Positions 5,097-7,699 of a stretch of DNA of 7,699 bases are shown here, piece after piece (position 1 is the stretch's first letter; every line of letters begins with the position of its first letter). This DNA is from Clostridiales bacterium UBA3277 (GTDB lineage Bacteria > Bacillota > Clostridia > Oscillospirales > Oscillospiraceae). The notes beneath the pieces are model-generated. The model had not been told where the DNA came from, did not search any database, and worked only from the letters and a program-made list of their open reading frames with translations. Both the position numbers and the translations under genes were made by a program. The stretch lies in assembly GCA_002362145.1 (NCBI GenBank), contig DETX01000119.1:1-7699 (forward strand). Reading direction: 5' to 3'.

Positions 5097-6673
5097 AAAA
5101 GCTGATTTGCATTCTTGCGGCCCTGGCGCTGCTGCTGAGCCTCACCGGCTGCCACGGCTCCCGGGAGAAGGCCCCCTTCCAGATTCCCGAGAGCTTCGAC
5201 GGGAGCCGGAACTATGAGATCACCTTCTGGGCCAAAAACGACACCAATATGACCCAGGTGAACATCTACAAGCAGGCCATTGAGGATTTTCAGGCCCTGT
5301 ATCCCAACATCACCGTGAATCTGCGGCTGTACACCGACTACGGGAAGATCTACAACGATGTGATCACCAACATCTCCACCAACACCACCCCCAACGTCTG
5401 CATCACCTACCCGGACCACATTGCCACCTATCTCACCGGCGAAAACACCGTGGCCCCCCTGGACGAGCTCTTTTCCAATCCCAAGTACGGTCTGGGGGGC
5501 AGCGAGCTCCGCTTTGACGGCCCCGGGCAGACGGAAATTGTCCCGGAGTTTCTGGGGGAGTGCGCCATCGGAGGCCGCCACTATGCCGTCCCCTTTATGC
5601 GCTCCACGGAAGCCTGTTATGTAAACAAGGACTTTGTGGAGAAGCTGGGCTACACCCTGCCGGAGGTGCTGACCTGGGACTTTGTCTTTGAGGTCTCCCA
5701 GACGGCCATGGAAAAGGACGCCGACGGCAACTTCCTGCTAAACGGCCAGAAGGTCCTCATTCCCTTTATCTACAAGTCCACGGACAACATGATGATCCAG
5801 ATGCTTCGCCAGCGGGAGGGGGGCTACTCCACCGCCCTGGGAGAGATTCAGATCTTCAACGAGGACACGGGGGAGATTCTGCGGACCATTGCCGCCCACT
5901 CCGCCGAGCGGTCCTTTAACACCTTCAAGCGTGCGGGCTATCCCGCCAACTACTTAAACGCCGGCCAGTGCATCTTTGCCATCGACTCCACGGCGGGAGC
6001 CACCTGGATGGGTTCCGACGCCCCCCTGATGGACATCCCCCAGGACAAGGTGGTGGAGTTTGAGACTGCTGTCATGGCCATTCCCCAGTACGACCCGGCG
6101 AACCCCCAAATGATCTCCCAGGGCCCGTCGCTGTGTGTGTTCCAGAAGGAGGACCCCCAGGAAGTGCTGGCCTCCTGGCTCTTCGCCCAGTATCTGCTGA
6201 CCAACGACGTCCAGATCGCCTACTCCCAGACGGAGGGCTATGTCCCCGTGACCTTAAAGGCCCAGCTCAGCACGGAATACCAGGACTACCTCTCCCGCCG
6301 GGGGGAGGATCAGGAGCTGCACTACAGCGTCAAGCTGGACGCCGCCCAGCTCCTCCGGGACAACACCCAGAATACCTTCGTAACCCCGGTGTTCAATGGC
6401 TCCGCTTCCTTGCGTAACGCCGCCGGGCAGCTCATTGAGGACGTGAACCTGGCCGCCCGTCAGGGGCAGACCATCGACGAAGAATTCCTGGAGGCGGCCT
6501 ATGAAAACGTCGCCGCCCTCTACCGGCTGGACCAGATCAGCGCCGCCTCCGGCAAGGCGGAATTGGGGCCGCTCCCCGGGGAGGCCAGGGCACTGCTCAT
6601 CGCTCTGGCCGCCGTCTGGGCCGCCATGGGGATTTATGCCCTCAATTCCCAGAGAAATAAGAAAAAATCATAA
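5093..6673 (+). CDS. ABC importer solute-binding lipoprotein with C-terminal membrane helix
   Basis: The 526-aa receptor of the importer. A signal peptide with a lipobox (LTGC, lipidated Cys20) exports and anchors it. The mature part resembles type 1 carbohydrate-binding proteins of the UgpB/MalE group: YEITFWAKN at 41-49, AVPFMRSTEACYVNKDF at 165-181, and TEGYVPV at 380-386 near the usual C-terminal closing region. It is longer than the usual 400-450 aa. The extra C-terminal part includes a hydrophobic stretch at about 500-517 followed by the basic tail NSQRNKKKS, which looks like a membrane helix with a cytoplasmic end. Such an anchor is not typical of solute-binding proteins. The ATG at 5093 overlaps the permease stop and has AGGGGAGG about nine bases upstream. 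The same frame is open far upstream, but only because it is antisense-free permease DNA. The ligand is unknown; a sugar or sugar-phosphate is a guess from family. Confidence 0.9.
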   Translation: MKKLICILAALALLLSLTGCHGSREKAPFQIPESFDGSRNYEITFWAKNDTNMTQVNIYKQAIEDFQALYPNITVNLRLYTDYGKIYNDVITNISTNTTPNVCITYPDHIATYLTGENTVAPLDELFSNPKYGLGGSELRFDGPGQTEIVPEFLGECAIGGRHYAVPFMRSTEACYVNKDFVEKLGYTLPEVLTWDFVFEVSQTAMEKDADGNFLLNGQKVLIPFIYKSTDNMMIQMLRQREGGYSTALGEIQIFNEDTGEILRTIAAHSAERSFNTFKRAGYPANYLNAGQCIFAIDSTAGATWMGSDAPLMDIPQDKVVEFETAVMAIPQYDPANPQMISQGPSLCVFQKEDPQEVLASWLFAQYLLTNDVQIAYSQTEGYVPVTLKAQLSTEYQDYLSRRGEDQELHYSVKLDAAQLLRDNTQNTFVTPVFNGSASLRNAAGQLIEDVNLAARQGQTIDEEFLEAAYENVAALYRLDQISAASGKAELGPLPGEARALLIALAAVWAAMGIYALNSQRNKKKS

Positions 6674-6689
6674 ACTTTTCCATTCAAAC

Positions 6690-6717
6690 TTGATTTTTAC
6701 GTAAGCCGTTGTATAAT
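6690..6717 (+). promoter_or_regulatory. Strong sigma-A promoter of the OB-domain lipoprotein gene
   Basis: TTGATT (6690-6695) is followed by a 16-base spacer and a perfect TATAAT (6712-6717). Transcription would begin near 6724, leaving a leader of about 36 nt that ends with an AAAAGGAG ribosome site. The spacer contains the perfect 8-bp palindrome TTACGTAA (6697-6704), a possible operator. I see no terminator between the binding-protein stop (6673) and this promoter, so read-through from the ABC operon may add to expression. Confidence 0.72.
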
Positions 6718-6759
6718 GGACCCGTGCGAAGCACAACCAATGAAAAGGAGATAAGATTC

Positions 6760-7569
6760 ATGAAAAAGCTGATTGCAATGCTGCTGGCAGTGACGATGGT
6801 CCTGGCCCTGGCCGCCTGCGCCAAGACCGAGGCCCCTGTCACCACGGCTGCCCCGGAGACCACCGAGGCTGCCACTGAGGCAACTACCGAGGCCCCCACC
6901 GAGGCTGAGACCACCGCTCCCGCCGAGGAGAACACCGTCATGACCTATGAAGAGTACATGGCCGCTGAGGTGGACTCCAAGGTCACCGTGGAGACCTATG
7001 TCCAGGCCCATCAGTCCTGGTGGGAGGATAAGATCACCGTCTACGCCCAGAGCCCCGAGGGCGCCATGTTCCTGTACGAGCTGGCCTGCTCTGAAGAGGA
7101 CGCCGCCAAGATGGTTCCCGGCACCAAGATCCGCGTCACCGGCGATAAGGCCGAGTGGAACGGCGAAGTGGAGATCATGAACGGCACCTTCGAGTTCGTG
7201 GAGGGGGACAGCTTTGTGGCTGAGGCCGCCGACCTGACCGCTCTGCTGGGCACCGACGATCTGGCCGCCCATCAGAATGAGTTTGTCACACTCAAGGGTC
7301 TGACCGTGGAGGCCGCCAACGACGAGGGCGCTGCCTACCTGTACAAGTGGGACGGCTCCGGCGAGGAGGGCGACGACCTGTATTTCAACGTCTCCCTGGA
7401 CGGCAAGACCTACTCCTTCACCGTGGAGTCCTACCTCCGCGATAAGGATTCCGACGTCTACAAGGCCGTCAAGGAGCTGAAGGTTGGCGATGTGGTGGAC
7501 CTGGAGGGCTATCTGTACTGGTACAACGATGCCCAGCTGCACACCACCTCTGTTGCCGCTGCCCAGTAA
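6760..7569 (+). CDS. Secreted lipoprotein with Thr/Glu-rich linker and two OB-like domains
   Basis: A 269-aa protein of unknown function. The signal peptide (1-19) ends in a LAAC lipobox with Cys20, so the protein should be lipid-anchored outside the membrane. Residues 23-57 form a low-complexity stalk of Thr, Glu, Ala and Pro. The rest appears to be two beta-rich domains, about 60-148 and 154-269, each ending in the same kind of segment: PGTKIRVTG-x-WNG at 120-135 and VGDVVDLEG-x-WYND at 242-257. This suggests a tandem pair of OB-fold-like domains from duplication; the fold is inferred from pattern. The protein is strongly acidic. AAAAGGAG (6743-6750) lies nine bases before the ATG. An in-frame ATG at 6709 lies within the -10 region and is rejected. 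It has its own promoter and terminator, so it is a single-gene unit and only possibly linked to the importer. Confidence 0.85.
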   Translation: MKKLIAMLLAVTMVLALAACAKTEAPVTTAAPETTEAATEATTEAPTEAETTAPAEENTVMTYEEYMAAEVDSKVTVETYVQAHQSWWEDKITVYAQSPEGAMFLYELACSEEDAAKMVPGTKIRVTGDKAEWNGEVEIMNGTFEFVEGDSFVAEAADLTALLGTDDLAAHQNEFVTLKGLTVEAANDEGAAYLYKWDGSGEEGDDLYFNVSLDGKTYSFTVESYLRDKDSDVYKAVKELKVGDVVDLEGYLYWYNDAQLHTTSVAAAQ

Positions 7570-7582
7570 TCAAACCCACAAG

Positions 7583-7613
7583 AAAAGTCCCATGCGTAAG
7601 CATGGGACTTTTT
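7583..7613 (+). terminator. Rho-independent terminator of the lipoprotein gene
   Basis: A perfect 13-bp stem (7583-7595 with 7600-7612) is capped by the four-base loop GTAA, which in RNA is a stable GNRA tetraloop closed by C-G. It is followed by a run of T ending at 7613. The stem begins 13 bp after the stop codon. The matching A run before the stem means it may also act on transcripts arriving from the other side. Confidence 0.93.
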
Positions 7614-7616
7614 GTT

Positions 7617-7647
7617 CGGCGAAAATCCCCTTCGGGGCTTTCCGCCG
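7617..7647. repeat. Imperfect inverted repeat with TTCG at its tip
   Basis: Arms starting CGGCG (7617-7621) and ending CGCCG (7643-7647) pair through AAA/TTT and CCCC/GGGG, with mismatches at 7622·7642 and 7626·7638. The centre reads CCCC-TTC-GGGG, which can also be drawn as a C(UUCG)G tetraloop. It is immediately downstream of a complete terminator and has no T-tract, so I treat it as an extragenic palindrome and not as a second terminator. Confidence 0.6.
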
Positions 7648-7667
7648 GGAAGATGGCAGTCTGCTTA

Positions 7668-7695
7668 GCGCACTCCTTGTGCGCCTGCGGCGCAC
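7668..7695. repeat. Three-arm inverted repeat forming alternative hairpins
   Basis: GCGCAC (7668-7673) can pair with GTGCGC (7679-7684) around TCCTT, while the overlapping GTGCGCC (7679-7685) pairs perfectly with GGCGCAC (7689-7695) around TGC. The two hairpins share the middle arm and exclude each other. The element touches the window edge, so its full extent and any associated gene cannot be seen. Confidence 0.55.
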
Positions 7696-7699
7696 AACT

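Noticed and set aside
6870..6930. Tandem DNA repeat in the GAG/ACC-rich stalk region of the lipoprotein
   Set aside because: The repetition reflects a low-complexity Thr/Glu/Ala linker with varied codons. There is no exact repeat unit suggesting slippage or a CRISPR-like array.
6697..7542. A minus-strand open frame opposite the lipoprotein gene
   Set aside because: Its Gly/Leu/Val/His-rich product is the antisense of an acidic, Thr/Glu-rich gene. The plus-strand gene has a promoter, ribosome site, lipobox and terminator.

Overview
The window looks like a chromosomal segment of a GC-rich Firmicute, most likely a gut Clostridia member of the Oscillospiraceae type. This is inferred from strong AAGGAGG-type ribosome sites, GC-rich codon use between AT-rich intergenic gaps, rho-independent terminators, lipoprotein signal peptides and CUT1-type transporter genes. 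No database search was possible, so the taxonomic call is an inference.

Layout. Positions 1-210 hold no convincing gene, only several inverted repeats. A two-gene minus-strand operon follows: a tyrosine/dual-specificity phosphatase of the PtpB/LipA class (1511-2296) and, 19 bp downstream of it, an M24B Xaa-Pro aminopeptidase (247-1491). It has a candidate promoter at 2377-2405 and a strong terminator at 210-243. Next is a single minus-strand gene (2517-3185) for an uncharacterised TIM-barrel protein, with its own extended -10 promoter and terminator. From the same 143-bp gap a plus-strand ABC importer operon diverges: MalF-like permease (3329-4219), MalG-like permease (4233-5096) and a lipoprotein solute-binding protein (5093-6673), the last two overlapping by 4 bp. 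No ATPase gene is present. A separate promoter (6690-6717) drives a secreted lipoprotein with a Thr/Glu/Ala-rich linker and two apparent OB-like domains (6760-7569), closed by a textbook terminator. The last 85 bp contain more palindromes and no gene.

Working together. The three transporter genes form one import system for an unknown solute, probably a carbohydrate or sugar-phosphate, energised by an ATPase encoded elsewhere. The binding protein is unusual because it carries both an N-terminal lipid anchor and a C-terminal membrane helix with a basic tail, so it may be held in the membrane at both ends. The two minus-strand enzymes are co-transcribed, but the sequence shows no shared pathway. 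Each has a conservative change at a conserved active-site position: Asp for a metal-binding Glu in the peptidase, and Cys for the Ser/Thr after the P-loop Arg in the phosphatase. Most of the window is ordinary. I see no CRISPR array, transposon, phage gene, tRNA or rRNA, and no evidence for a wholly new system.
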